From JAGDVO01 sp964590075 [NCBI: uncultured Aquificales bacterium] (lineage in GTDB: Bacteria; Thermosulfidibacterota; Thermosulfidibacteria; Thermosulfidibacterales): a DNA stretch of 64,000 nt. Positions 1 through 9,251 of this stretch are shown here, in pieces. The stretch spans positions 133,783 to 197,782 of the forward strand of contig CAZPXS010000002.1 of the NCBI GenBank assembly GCA_964590075.1, read 5' to 3'. The notes under the pieces were generated by a model that did no database searches, was not told where the DNA came from, and saw only the letters and a program-made list of their open reading frames with translations. The position numbers and the translations under genes are program-made. The number at the start of each line of letters is the position of its first letter. Within the stretch, counting starts at the first letter, position 1.

Positions 1-37
1 TTATATCCTTATAAAGTGTTTGTATTAGTTTTCACTC

Positions 38-65
38 TTGACATTATACTGCAGTGCTTTATATT
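38..65 (+). promoter_or_regulatory. Sigma70-type promoter of the cytochrome-porin unit
   Basis: TTGACA at 38-43 and TATATT at 60-65 are separated by 16 bp. The first gene starts at 98 behind a strong ribosome binding site (GAAGGAGG), leaving a leader of roughly 25 nt. Confidence 0.6.
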
Positions 66-97
66 TATACTATAAATCAAAGTGAAGGAGGTAGCGT

Positions 98-1045
98 ATG
101 GGCAAGCTCAAGTGGCTGGTTGTTGTTCCTATGGTTTCTCTCTTGGTGTATTTTTATGGTGCAACTGCAAAGGATAACGGGAAGGCTGCATCTAGTTCCA
201 CCTATGCTGGTAAGGATTCCTGTGTTAGTTGTCACGAGGATAAGGCTAAAACCCTCGAGGGGAACGTTCACGGAAAGGCTAATGTTCCCGGTAGCCCTGC
301 CACTTTACAGGGATGTGAGTCCTGTCATGGCCCGGGTGGTGCTCACGTTGAGCAGGGAGGAGGTAAGGGTGTTGGAGGTTTGATTGCCTTTAGTGATTCT
401 AAGCTAGATGCTAAGAAGAAGGCCGAGGCGTGTTTGTCCTGTCATGGCAAGGATAGGAAACTCAGTTTCTGGTCTATGGGGGAGCATGCTAGGAACGATG
501 TGGATTGTTCAAGTTGTCATAGGATCCATAGCGGCGAAAAGACGGTAAAACCAGAGGAACCTGCCTCCTGTCTAAATTGCCATAGGGATATCAGAAGAGA
601 GGTTAATAGGTATTCTCACCACCCAATAATGGAGGGGAAGGTAAAGTGTAGTGACTGCCATGAGGTGCATGGAACATTGTCCCACGGTATGATTAAAGCG
701 GAGAATGTAAATCAACTCTGCTATAAGTGTCATGCGGATAAGAGAGGACCTTTCCTTTGGGAACATCCACCGGTTGAGGAAAATTGTGCCATATGCCACA
801 ATCCTCATGGAGCCAAGGCTTCCAAACTACTGAGGGAGAAACAACCGAATATATGTCAGGATTGCCATGATTGGCAGAGACATCCAGGTACGATCTATGA
901 TGCTAATAGTGGATTCAAAGGAACTAGTCCGAGTAACAGGTTCTTTGCTAGAGCTTGTACCAACTGCCACTATAACATACACGGTAGTAACGCACCTGCC
1001 AACCCTGCAAGCGGTTATAATAGTGGAAAAGCTTTTGTAAGATAA
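98..1045 (+). CDS. mtrA: DmsE/MtrA-family decaheme c-type cytochrome
   Basis: A 315-residue periplasmic multiheme cytochrome. A short hydrophobic N-terminal segment (residues 5-20) acts as signal or anchor. Ten CxxCH heme-binding motifs are visible, starting at C42, C73, C112, C137, C158, C184, C208, C230, C253 and C287. Length and heme count match the MtrA/MtoA/PioA/DmsE family, which forms a heme wire inserted in an outer-membrane barrel. The barrel gene follows after 18 bp and both share a promoter, so this is a porin-cytochrome pair. Established role of the family: moving electrons between periplasm and cell exterior. The direction (metal reduction or oxidation of an external donor) cannot be read from the sequence. 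No outer-surface cytochrome (OmcA/MtrC) lies downstream; upstream is outside the window. Confidence 0.93.
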   Translation: MGKLKWLVVVPMVSLLVYFYGATAKDNGKAASSSTYAGKDSCVSCHEDKAKTLEGNVHGKANVPGSPATLQGCESCHGPGGAHVEQGGGKGVGGLIAFSDSKLDAKKKAEACLSCHGKDRKLSFWSMGEHARNDVDCSSCHRIHSGEKTVKPEEPASCLNCHRDIRREVNRYSHHPIMEGKVKCSDCHEVHGTLSHGMIKAENVNQLCYKCHADKRGPFLWEHPPVEENCAICHNPHGAKASKLLREKQPNICQDCHDWQRHPGTIYDANSGFKGTSPSNRFFARACTNCHYNIHGSNAPANPASGYNSGKAFVR

Positions 1046-1063
1046 TAATTAAGGAGGTGGTTT

Positions 1064-3214
1064 ATGAGGGGTGTTCTTAAGTTTGTCTTGGCTGGTTTAA
1101 TCGCGGTTACAAGTACGGTATTTGCTGCTGACATAAAGACGGATGGGGATATCAACCTTGGTTTGAGAAGTGTAGGCTCAGAAAAGGATAGTGCAAAGTT
1201 CCAGGAATACAGGGATCTTAAGGATGGAGCCTTTGGAGACATTAACATAAGGGCTGAGGATAATACCTATTGGCTAAACTTTAGTGGTAGTAACATAGGT
1301 TACGATGACCAAAGCTACTCTCTAACGGGTGGTAAGTATGGGCTATTTAAGTATAAGCTATTCTACGATGAAGTGATTCATAACTATTCCTTTGGTGCGA
1401 AGACCTTCTACGCCAATCCTGGTAGTAGTAAATTAGACTATTCCGCACCCCCGATTCCAGGTAATTTTACTTTGAATTTTAGTAGAGATCCTTCTACTTG
1501 GAATGAGTTCGATTATTATAAGAAGATAAAACGCTACGGCTTAGATTTAGATGTATCGCCGCGTAGTTTACCACTATATGTTTCTGCTGGTGTAAATCAG
1601 TGGGATATAGAGGGGAAGTATCCTATAGGTTCTCCAAGTGGTGTTTGGAGAACTGGAGTTACAAGTGGTTCTCCCTTTGGTAATATAGTTGAGATGCCAG
1701 CTCCTATCGACTATAAGACTGATAATCTTAACTTCGAAATCGGATATAGTGATCTAAATTATCTTTTAGGTGCCTCATTCTTATACAGCAAGTTTGATAA
1801 TAGCAAGGAAAGGTTAACATGGAGAAACCCATATGTGACTAACCAAACCTTCTATGAGGTTGATTCTCTCGCTCCCGATAATGACTATTATAAGTTTGCC
1901 TTAAAAGGTGCATTAAAGAGACTGCCCTATAATACGAGTATAGCCTTTAACTTGAGTTATTCAAAGCTTGAAAGTGACTACGATCTATGGAATCAGATTC
2001 CTTACTACCCATGGGGATATAACCTTTATACGTTAACCATTTCGGATAAGAGTTTCGATGGTGATATAAAATACAAGAACGCATCGATCTATCTAACAAC
2101 TAGTCCCCTCAGTTTCTTGAGTGCGAGACTATACTACAATTATCTTAAGAAGGAAAACGATTCCAATAAGATAGAGTTCATCTTTAATTCTACAAGTACC
2201 CTAGAAAACGAGCTATTCGAGTATAAGAAGAACAATTTCGGAGCTGATCTTAGCTTTAAACTTCCATACTATACCAAGATCCTTGCGGGTTACGAGTACT
2301 TGAAGGTTGATAGAAACAAGGTTAGGGAGGATGCTGAGAAAACTGAAGATAACAAGATCTATGCTGAACTGAAGAATAGTTATTTTGATTGGCTTACCTT
2401 TAAGGTGAGGTACGAGAGGTTGTGGAGAAATTCGGACTTTAAGCTTTCCGATGCTGGCTCGAGTAAGACCGATCCACACTATATAGAGAGATTCGTAAGG
2501 AGATTCGATGCAACTGACAAGAAGATGGACGTGATTAAGGTAGGATTTGACATTGAACCCGTTAGGTATCTAACCTTGGGCTTTGAGTACCTGTATAGGA
2601 ATAACGATTACGATGAGACCATCCTTGGTAGAAAGAGTGATAAGACTAACGGATTTTCGGTTGATCTTACCTATGATAGACCAGACTTTGCAAAGTTAAG
2701 CGTCTTCTTTGACTATGAGGAGGTTAAGTATAAGGCAAAAAGTAGATACATAATCCCCAGCGGTAGTTACTCCTTTGATCCATACGATCCTCCTACTAGT
2801 AATAGTTATAACTGGAGTAGCGAACTCAAAGACCTCGTTTACACATGGGGTGCTAATTTAGAGGTACCTGTGATAAAGGATAAGTTGACCTTTAGCGCAT
2901 CCTATCTTAATGAGCGTGGTAATGGAAAAGTCGATCTTTCAAAGGAATTTGGAACACCGGCTAAGGATATAGGAGATGCCGATGACTATCTATTACAGAA
3001 TCTAACGTTAAAGTTGAGCTATAACTACACCAAGAACATCCAGTTCGTTCTTGGCTATATGTATGAAAAGTTATCCTATAGCGATGTTGGTTGGAATGGT
3101 TACATGTATATTGTCCCCGCTACAGGTATCCCAAATTCGTTCCTTACAGGAGCTTATAAGGACAAGGAGTATAGTGCCAATGTAGGTTACCTCCTATTTA
3201 AATACCGCTTCTAG
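1064..3214 (+). CDS. mtrB: MtrB/PioB-family outer-membrane beta-barrel protein
   Basis: 716 residues with a typical signal peptide (residues 1-22, ending TVFAA before DIK). The mature part is made of alternating Tyr/Phe-rich strands with polar turns, and the protein ends in Phe (FKYRF), as expected for BAM-inserted barrels. Length and pairing with a decaheme cytochrome fit the MtrB/PioB family, the sheath that lets the cytochrome span the outer membrane. I see no Cys in the mature protein, so the CxxC pair reported for Shewanella MtrB is absent here. Start ATG follows AAGGAGGTGG. A terminator follows directly, so the two genes form a closed transcription unit. Confidence 0.9.
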   Translation: MRGVLKFVLAGLIAVTSTVFAADIKTDGDINLGLRSVGSEKDSAKFQEYRDLKDGAFGDINIRAEDNTYWLNFSGSNIGYDDQSYSLTGGKYGLFKYKLFYDEVIHNYSFGAKTFYANPGSSKLDYSAPPIPGNFTLNFSRDPSTWNEFDYYKKIKRYGLDLDVSPRSLPLYVSAGVNQWDIEGKYPIGSPSGVWRTGVTSGSPFGNIVEMPAPIDYKTDNLNFEIGYSDLNYLLGASFLYSKFDNSKERLTWRNPYVTNQTFYEVDSLAPDNDYYKFALKGALKRLPYNTSIAFNLSYSKLESDYDLWNQIPYYPWGYNLYTLTISDKSFDGDIKYKNASIYLTTSPLSFLSARLYYNYLKKENDSNKIEFIFNSTSTLENELFEYKKNNFGADLSFKLPYYTKILAGYEYLKVDRNKVREDAEKTEDNKIYAELKNSYFDWLTFKVRYERLWRNSDFKLSDAGSSKTDPHYIERFVRRFDATDKKMDVIKVGFDIEPVRYLTLGFEYLYRNNDYDETILGRKSDKTNGFSVDLTYDRPDFAKLSVFFDYEEVKYKAKSRYIIPSGSYSFDPYDPPTSNSYNWSSELKDLVYTWGANLEVPVIKDKLTFSASYLNERGNGKVDLSKEFGTPAKDIGDADDYLLQNLTLKLSYNYTKNIQFVLGYMYEKLSYSDVGWNGYMYIVPATGIPNSFLTGAYKDKEYSANVGYLLFKYRF

Positions 3215-3248
3215 GTTATAGATACCTTCCACCTCCTACTTTCTCACT

Positions 3249-3280
3249 AAGCCCCTACCTAAAGGGTAGGGGCTTTTATT
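3249..3280 (+). terminator. Rho-independent terminator after mtrB
   Basis: A perfect 10-bp stem, AGCCCCTACC paired with GGTAGGGGCT, with a 5-nt loop is followed by TTTATT. It ends the cytochrome-porin unit. Confidence 0.88.
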
Positions 3281-3287
3281 ATATGTA

Positions 3288-3316
3288 TTTACAATACTCT
3301 ATGAATGGGGTATCTT
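3288..3316 (+). promoter_or_regulatory. Probable argC promoter
   Basis: TTTACA (3288-3293) and TATCTT (3311-3316) have a 17-bp spacer. They lie just after the mtrB terminator and 37 nt before the argC ATG. Confidence 0.55.
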
Positions 3317-3352
3317 TTTTAGGGTTAATCGGTGAGTTTTGGAGGATTACCG

Positions 3353-4393
3353 ATGGTTAAGGTGGCCATATTCGGTGTTACAGGTTACACAGGGATAGAG
3401 CTATTGAAACTGGTTAATCAGCATCCCCTCTGTGAATGTGTTTTACTTACATCCGAGACTTATAGCGGAAATAGATTTAGCGATCTCTTTCCCACCTTTA
3501 AAGGTTTGTGTGATATAGAACTTGTCAAGACCGAAGAAGCCTTTGATTATATTGAAGATGTTGATGTATGTTTTCTCTGTTTACCCCATGGAACCTCCAT
3601 GGAGGTTGCTCGCAAACTGATGGAGAGGGGTAAAAGGGTGATAGATCTCTCCGGAGATTTTAGATTCAAGGATTACTCGATATATGAAAAGTGGTATGGT
3701 AAAAAACATACCTATCGTGAGTATTTATCCAGAGCGGTTTACGGTTTACCAGAGATATTCAGGGAGAAGATAAGATCCGCAAAACTTGTTGCTAATCCGG
3801 GTTGCTACGCTACGAGCGTTATAGTTCCGCTATATCCTCTACTTAAAAAGGGATTGGTCAGAAATACCGTTATCGCTGACTGTAAAAGTGGGGTAAGTGG
3901 GGCAGGTAGAAAGGCCGAGTTGAGGTTGATGTTTTCAGAGGTTGATGAGAATTTTTATGCCTATTCTGTAGGTGGTCATAGGCATAATCCTGAGATGGAG
4001 GAGATACTCGCCGAGGCTGTTGGGGAAAGGCCTGTTATCCTATTTATACCACATCTTGTTCCGATGAATAGGGGGATTCTATCAACGATATATGTAGATA
4101 TTGATGAAACCTATACTTGGGAGGATGTGGAGGAAATTTACAGGGAGTTTTACGGTGATGAGCCCTTTGTTAAGATTTATCCAAAGGGGAGATTTCCTGA
4201 GGTAAGGGAAGTTAGAGGTTCCAATTTTATAGCGATAGGTTGGGAGATGAGAAAGGATAAAGGCAAGCTCGTTGTTGTTAGCGCCATAGATAATCTTGTA
4301 AAAGGTGCAAGTGGGCAGGCATTACAGAACATGAATATTATGTTTGATTTTGAGGAGACCGCTGGTTTGAACTTTTCCTCATCCCTTGTTTGA
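3353..4393 (+). CDS. argC: N-acetyl-gamma-glutamyl-phosphate reductase
   Basis: Third step of arginine biosynthesis: NADPH-dependent reduction of N-acetylglutamyl phosphate to the semialdehyde. 346 residues from ATG 3353, chosen because GGAGG lies 7 nt upstream; an in-frame GTG at 3332 has no ribosome binding site. The N-terminal Rossmann motif is GVTGYTG (residues 8-14). The catalytic Cys is C151 in ANPGCYAT. The C-terminal SGxSGAGR-type segment and the HRHNPE motif are present. No other arg genes are in the window. The 3' end overlaps the convergent rlmN by 15 nt. Confidence 0.95.
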   Translation: MVKVAIFGVTGYTGIELLKLVNQHPLCECVLLTSETYSGNRFSDLFPTFKGLCDIELVKTEEAFDYIEDVDVCFLCLPHGTSMEVARKLMERGKRVIDLSGDFRFKDYSIYEKWYGKKHTYREYLSRAVYGLPEIFREKIRSAKLVANPGCYATSVIVPLYPLLKKGLVRNTVIADCKSGVSGAGRKAELRLMFSEVDENFYAYSVGGHRHNPEMEEILAEAVGERPVILFIPHLVPMNRGILSTIYVDIDETYTWEDVEEIYREFYGDEPFVKIYPKGRFPEVREVRGSNFIAIGWEMRKDKGKLVVVSAIDNLVKGASGQALQNMNIMFDFEETAGLNFSSSLV

Positions 4394-5410
4394 ATAACAC
4401 CACCTCAACTGACCACAGGCTGCAAGTATGTCTTTACCTTTACTCTTTCTTATGAATGTAGAGATATTGTTGTTTATGAGTTTATTCTGTATCTCGAGAA
4501 TCCTATCGTAATCAGGGCTACAGAATTCACTACCAGGCCATTCGTTAAAGGGTATGAGATTTACCTTACACCTTATCCTTTTCTTTCTTATGAGATTTAT
4601 CAGCCCCTCTATTTCACTATCACTATCGTTAATTCCCTTTATAACAACATACTCTATGGTGATTATCTTTCTTGACCTTTCCCTCTCCTTCAGGATTTCG
4701 AGTACTTCATCCATCGGATATATCTTTTCTATAGGCATTATTTCTCTTCTCGTTTTGCCTGTACCTGCGTTTAGAGAGATGGCGATTGGTAGATCGGGAA
4801 ATTCATCTATGAGTTCCCTTAGTTTTGGAATTATTCCTACAGTGGATAGGGTTATTCTTCTTTTTGAGAAGTTACAGTACCTTTGATCCGTTAGTTTGAT
4901 AAGCGCCTCTCTAACATTATTCCAGTTATCAAGCGGTTCTCCCATTCCCATCATTACTATGTTTGTCGGTTTAAGTCCAAATTCCTGTACGACGATTAGA
5001 AATTGATCTATGATTTCTGCAACGGTTAGGTTTCTCTTGAATCCTTGGGAACCTGTAAAACAGAATTTACAACCCATTTTACAACCGATCTGTGTTGATA
5101 TGCATAGGGTGAGTTTTTCTCTGTTTGGTATAAGAACACTTTCAACTATTTCTCCATCCTTTGCTCTGTATATTATTTTTGTCGTTCCATCTATCGACTC
5201 TATCTTGTCCATTATCTCTAAAGAGATTAGATCAAACTCTTTCTTCAAGAGTTCTCTAAGGTTTTTTGGTATGTTTGTCATATGGTCGAAGGATTTCACC
5301 GATTTCTTATAAACCCAATCCAGTATTTGGTATACTCTGTAATTTTCGTATTTTCCCTTATTTAAATATTCCCTTAGTTCCTCTAAGGATAGATCCTTGA
5401 TGTTCCTCAT
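4379..5410 (-). CDS. rlmN: 23S rRNA (adenine-2503-C2)-methyltransferase, radical SAM
   Basis: 343 residues. The radical SAM cluster motif CxxxCxxC is at C110, C114 and C117. A downstream GMGEPLDN motif binds SAM, and the methyl-accepting C-terminal Cys is C332 in AACGQL. RlmN methylates A2503 of 23S rRNA, and tRNA A37 in some bacteria. The start codon shares one base with the stop of the PBP1A gene (TAATG), so the two are translationally coupled. It is the last gene of a five-gene minus-strand operon. Confidence 0.95.
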   Translation of the reverse strand: MRNIKDLSLEELREYLNKGKYENYRVYQILDWVYKKSVKSFDHMTNIPKNLRELLKKEFDLISLEIMDKIESIDGTTKIIYRAKDGEIVESVLIPNREKLTLCISTQIGCKMGCKFCFTGSQGFKRNLTVAEIIDQFLIVVQEFGLKPTNIVMMGMGEPLDNWNNVREALIKLTDQRYCNFSKRRITLSTVGIIPKLRELIDEFPDLPIAISLNAGTGKTRREIMPIEKIYPMDEVLEILKERERSRKIITIEYVVIKGINDSDSEIEGLINLIRKKRIRCKVNLIPFNEWPGSEFCSPDYDRILEIQNKLINNNISTFIRKSKGKDILAACGQLRWCYSNKG

Positions 5411-7530
5411 TAGTCAGCTCCCTTTGGGGCTTCCGGTATCTTATCGATATATTCCAGCCCCTGTTGGGGCATTGTTTGGTTTTCGGTCGTTGTTTCTGGT
5501 TGTTCCATCTCCTCTACCGGTGGAGGTGGAGGCTGATATCTCGGTAGTATACTCTTTGTATACTCTATCCATATGGGTAGGGCCGCTACAGAACCTGTAT
5601 ATTTGTTACCTATACTCTGGAAGTTGTCCCTTCCAACAAATACCCCTGTGAGGACTCTTTTTGTGAAGCCTATGTACCATGCATCTCTATATTCACTCGA
5701 TGTACCGGTTTTCCCAGCTGAGAATTCACCTATCGATAGTGCACTTCTTGCCGTTCCTACCTCAACTACCTTTCTCAACATGAATAACATCTGACTTGCT
5801 ACGTTTTTATCCAGAACCTCTACACATTCGGTCCCTTTATTCTCGAATATTATGTTTCCCCTAGCATCTATTATTTTGGTTATATAGTAGGGTTTACATA
5901 AAAGGCCATCCTTTGCGAATGGGATATAGGCTCTCGTGAGTTCATACAACTTTACCTCCGATGAACCAAGGGCTGTCGATAGATCTCTTCTTAAAGGTGA
6001 TTCTATTCCGAGTCTCTTAGCCATATTTATTACCTTGTCTATTCCGATTTCGTTTGCGAGTTGAGCGGTTACGGTGTTTCTTGAAAGGGCAAGAGCCATC
6101 CATAGAGGTATTGTACCTAAATATCTGTTATCATAGTTTTTGGGAGACCAGTTCTGTCCTTTTATACCTATTGGAAACTCTACAGGTTGATCCACCACGC
6201 TATCAAAGGGAGTATGCCCATTTTCCAAGGCAGTTACGTATACTATGGGTTTAAATGCACTACCCGGCTGTCTCTTTGCAAGTATGACCCTGTTATACTG
6301 ACTGATGTTATAGTCATAGCCCCCGACGTAGGCTATTATACCCATGGTATCTAGATCTATAGAGAGTATAGCTCCGTTTACCTGTGGTTCCTTCCAGACT
6401 CTGAGTTTATGAGATCTATCAAGCCATACCTTTACCACATCACCCTTGTTTACGGTTCTTCCTATCTCCTTGATATCCAATGTGTAACTATTACCACTAT
6501 AGGTACATTTTACGTATTCTCCCACTATATCGGTTATCCTACATAGTTCGTAATTTGGTGGTTGATCCTTCGGTATGAGACCCAGGTTCTTCTCTATTCT
6601 TATTACACCGTTTAATAAAGCTCTTTCCGCATCTCTTTGAGCATCGAGATCTAAAGTTGTGTATACCTTTAGCCCACCCTTTAAAACCGTATCTTTACCA
6701 TACATGTTTGAAAGTTCCTGATATAGGGCATCTAAAAAGTAGGGGGCCTTATTTACCCTTATCATCCCTTCTTTTTTTACCCTTAGTGATTCATTTACCG
6801 CCTTTTCGTACTGCGCCCTTGTTATAAAACCCTCCTCCAGCATCCTTGATAATACCCAGTTTCTTCTTTCGAGAGCTCTCTGGGGATAGTAGTAGGGTGA
6901 GTAGTAGGTTGGAGCTTTTGGTAATCCTGCAAGTAGAGCTGCTTCCGCTAGGTCCAGATTTGATACGGATTTTGCGAAGTAGGTTCTACTTGCCGCTTCA
7001 ACTCCATAGGCACCATGGCCCAGGTATATTAGATTCAAATAGAGTTCAAGGATTTTCTGTTTCGGTAGAGTCTCCTCCAGTTTTTTGGCAAGAAGCATCT
7101 CTTTTATCTTTCTCCCAATGCTCTTCTCCTGTGTTAGAAACATGTTTCTCGCAACCTGCATGGTTATGGTTGATGCACCTTGGGCGAATCGTCTCTCCTT
7201 TATATCTATCAGAATAGCTCTTATTATAGCCTTGTAGTCGAGTCCCTTATGTTCATAGAATCTTGCATCTTCAGCCGCTAAAAATGCCAACTGTACTATC
7301 CTTGGTATCCTTTCTATGGGTACGTATATTCTTCTTTCCTCATAAAGTTCTCCTATCAGCCTTCCGTTGATGTCGTAGACTTCCGTGATAAGAGGAGGTG
7401 TGTACCTTTTTAACTCCTTAACCGTTGGAAGGTCTATATAGTTCCACTTTAGCCATAGAACTCCACCTATCGAGATGGAGGATAAAAGACTTAGTCCCAA
7501 AAAGACCAATATTATCTTAAGTAACCTCAT
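5410..7530 (-). CDS. mrcA: Penicillin-binding protein 1A (bifunctional glycosyltransferase/transpeptidase)
   Basis: 706 residues; inner membrane, periplasmic catalytic domains. One transmembrane anchor spans residues 4-27. The GT51 glycosyltransferase domain has catalytic E87 in the AAEDARFYEHKG motif. The transpeptidase has the SxxK nucleophile S424 (GSAFK), the SxN motif S483-R-N485 and the KTGT motif at K607. An OB-like insert lies between the two domains (about 320-375). The C-terminal tail is proline-rich (PPPPP) and probably extended. It polymerises and cross-links peptidoglycan. The gene overlaps the DUF2148 gene upstream by 14 nt. Confidence 0.95.
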   Translation of the reverse strand: MRLLKIILVFLGLSLLSSISIGGVLWLKWNYIDLPTVKELKRYTPPLITEVYDINGRLIGELYEERRIYVPIERIPRIVQLAFLAAEDARFYEHKGLDYKAIIRAILIDIKERRFAQGASTITMQVARNMFLTQEKSIGRKIKEMLLAKKLEETLPKQKILELYLNLIYLGHGAYGVEAASRTYFAKSVSNLDLAEAALLAGLPKAPTYYSPYYYPQRALERRNWVLSRMLEEGFITRAQYEKAVNESLRVKKEGMIRVNKAPYFLDALYQELSNMYGKDTVLKGGLKVYTTLDLDAQRDAERALLNGVIRIEKNLGLIPKDQPPNYELCRITDIVGEYVKCTYSGNSYTLDIKEIGRTVNKGDVVKVWLDRSHKLRVWKEPQVNGAILSIDLDTMGIIAYVGGYDYNISQYNRVILAKRQPGSAFKPIVYVTALENGHTPFDSVVDQPVEFPIGIKGQNWSPKNYDNRYLGTIPLWMALALSRNTVTAQLANEIGIDKVINMAKRLGIESPLRRDLSTALGSSEVKLYELTRAYIPFAKDGLLCKPYYITKIIDARGNIIFENKGTECVEVLDKNVASQMLFMLRKVVEVGTARSALSIGEFSAGKTGTSSEYRDAWYIGFTKRVLTGVFVGRDNFQSIGNKYTGSVAALPIWIEYTKSILPRYQPPPPPVEEMEQPETTTENQTMPQQGLEYIDKIPEAPKGAD

Positions 7531-8068
7531 CTTCCTCTATCCTTGGTATCTCTCTGTCAAAATATATATTTTTGCCTGATATTGAAAAGGGTATTGCCAT
7601 TACCACATTGAAATCCACTATCTGCATTTCCTTGGTTATAACCCCAGCTCTATACATTATTCTGTTATCAACGTTCAGTATCGACAGTGTCTTTACAAGT
7701 GATCCCATTGCTATTCCTAGATCCATGTATCTAAAGGCACAAATAGGAGCTTCGAAATCTTTAAATTTTTTACTATCCCTCATCGTTATACATCTATCAA
7801 ATCCGCAGGCACCGCAGTTTAAACCAACCGGTTCCCACTCTTTTATACCTATCAGGATCATACCATCCGAATTCAACACACTCTTTCCATCCCTTATGAA
7901 GAACGGATCCTTCTTATTCTTACCGATCTCTATCATCTTTAGTGCGATTTTTTCTATCTCTTTTCTATCGGTTATTAGATGAACCTTAACGTAGTTCTGT
8001 CCCTTACTTTTAGGTGCTGTTATTGCCGAAACTAAAGCGAGTTCACCTATTATCTCAGCTATCCTCAT
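7517..8068 (-). CDS. DUF2148 ferredoxin-like domain protein, function unknown
   Basis: 183 residues. A four-Cys cluster centred on GLNCGACGFDRC, with a later Cys in APIC, resembles the iron-sulfur motif of the DUF2148 family, which is found beside redox or stress genes but has no assigned reaction. The start ATG has a good ribosome binding site (AAAGGAGGTG). The gene overlaps the NtrC-like gene by 14 nt and the PBP1A gene by 14 nt, so it is embedded in the same message. No signal peptide is seen, so it is probably cytoplasmic. Family assignment rests on the motif and overall sequence feel; the function is not inferred. Confidence 0.75.
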   Translation of the reverse strand: MRIAEIIGELALVSAITAPKSKGQNYVKVHLITDRKEIEKIALKMIEIGKNKKDPFFIRDGKSVLNSDGMILIGIKEWEPVGLNCGACGFDRCITMRDSKKFKDFEAPICAFRYMDLGIAMGSLVKTLSILNVDNRIMYRAGVITKEMQIVDFNVVMAIPFSISGKNIYFDREIPRIEEDEVT

Positions 8069-9251
8069 CTACACCTCCTTTACCTATAATTATGTTTAGT
8101 TCTCTAATCTTATACCTTATAGTATTTCTATGTAAACCTAGTTTTTTTGCGGCTACCGATTGGTTGTAGTTACTTATCTTTAGGGCTTCTTTTATCATTA
8201 TACTCTCGACTATCTTCGATATCTCATCGTAGATGTTAGCCTTTCCTTCCTTTAGTAGTTTTTCAACCGTTTCTTTCAAGGGCTTAATGAAAGGATACCT
8301 GACACCATAGATTATTTCTGGAGGAATCAGATAATCTTCTATAGTGTCTTTTCCAATCTTTGCTAGCTCTTCAGCTACTTCTATCAACTCGGCAAAGTTA
8401 CCGGGCCAGTTGTGATCCAGTAAGATTCCCTTCGCCTTTGGTGTGAAATTTAGTTTTATATTAGGATTAAATTTTTTTATATAAACTTCTAAAATGGGGA
8501 TAATTTCGTTTTTTCTTTCTCTTAAAGGTGGTATTTCTATTATTCTGTTACCTATAATTTTCAGTATGTCTTTATTTACTGGAGCTTTGTCAAAGAAGTC
8601 TTCTTCCCTTCCATCGAACACAAAAGCTAATATTGTATTATATTCGAAGTTAACTATTTTTTCTACTATACTGGGGTGTAGATTACTTATATCCAGTATT
8701 GTTATGCTACTTTTTCCAGCATCAAGGTTGGTTCCTTCGTTAATTTTTAGTTTAAGTTTTCCTGCGGCATTTTTTATTAAAGTTCTTTTTCCCACCTTTG
8801 GTTCACCTATCACTACGAATGGGCTTTTTAATATTATGTTCTCTCTTATTTTATCAGAGGCATCCTGTACCTTTTTCTCCAGTATAACTATATCGCTTTC
8901 ATACTCTCTACTCTTTTCTTCTATCACTCTTTGAATCGTTTCTAGGAGTTTTTCTTTCGTAATAGGTTTTTTTATGTAGTCCGATACGTTGGCAGCAAGT
9001 AGATCATCTATCCTATCGATAGCGGGATTAGCACTTATAACTATGAATGGAATTTTTTCAAAGTAATCCTTTAAGTTCCATATTGATCCATCGTTTAACG
9101 AGATACCTGAGATGACAAGATCTACCCTTTCATTTTCTAGGATGATTTCCGCATCCTTAACACTTGATGGAAGGATTAGATCGTGTTCCTCAAGCATCCT
9201 TGTTATTAACCAGGTTGTATTTGGATCCCTTTCAAGGATAATTATCCTCAT
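8055..9251 (-). CDS. Degenerate NtrC-like regulator (pseudo-receiver, AAA+, Fis HTH)
   Basis: 398 residues with the NtrC layout. A receiver-like domain covers 1-110, a AAA+ region about 140-320 and a Fis-type helix-turn-helix at the C-terminus (NQSVAAKKLGLHRNTIRYK). The receiver keeps the switch Lys (K95-P96) and S73, but the phosphoacceptor position is G49 (LVISGISL), and the usual acidic pair at the N-terminus is E7-R8. The AAA+ part has a P-loop (149-157, GEPKVGKRT) and the LRER and NWPGN motifs. The GAFTGA loop is deleted, and the Walker B segment reads LDIS (186-189) instead of LDE. It is probably a DNA-binding protein that is neither phosphorylated nor a sigma54 activator. It overlaps the kinase-like gene by 4 nt (ATGA). 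Confidence 0.82.
   Translation of the reverse strand: MRIIILERDPNTTWLITRMLEEHDLILPSSVKDAEIILENERVDLVISGISLNDGSIWNLKDYFEKIPFIVISANPAIDRIDDLLAANVSDYIKKPITKEKLLETIQRVIEEKSREYESDIVILEKKVQDASDKIRENIILKSPFVVIGEPKVGKRTLIKNAAGKLKLKINEGTNLDAGKSSITILDISNLHPSIVEKIVNFEYNTILAFVFDGREEDFFDKAPVNKDILKIIGNRIIEIPPLRERKNEIIPILEVYIKKFNPNIKLNFTPKAKGILLDHNWPGNFAELIEVAEELAKIGKDTIEDYLIPPEIIYGVRYPFIKPLKETVEKLLKEGKANIYDEISKIVESIMIKEALKISNYNQSVAAKKLGLHRNTIRYKIRELNIIIGKGGVDEDS

Noticed and set aside
54-383. A 109-codon plus-strand frame overlapping the decaheme cytochrome start
   Set aside because: Out of frame with the ten-heme gene, which has the ribosome binding site and all the motifs.
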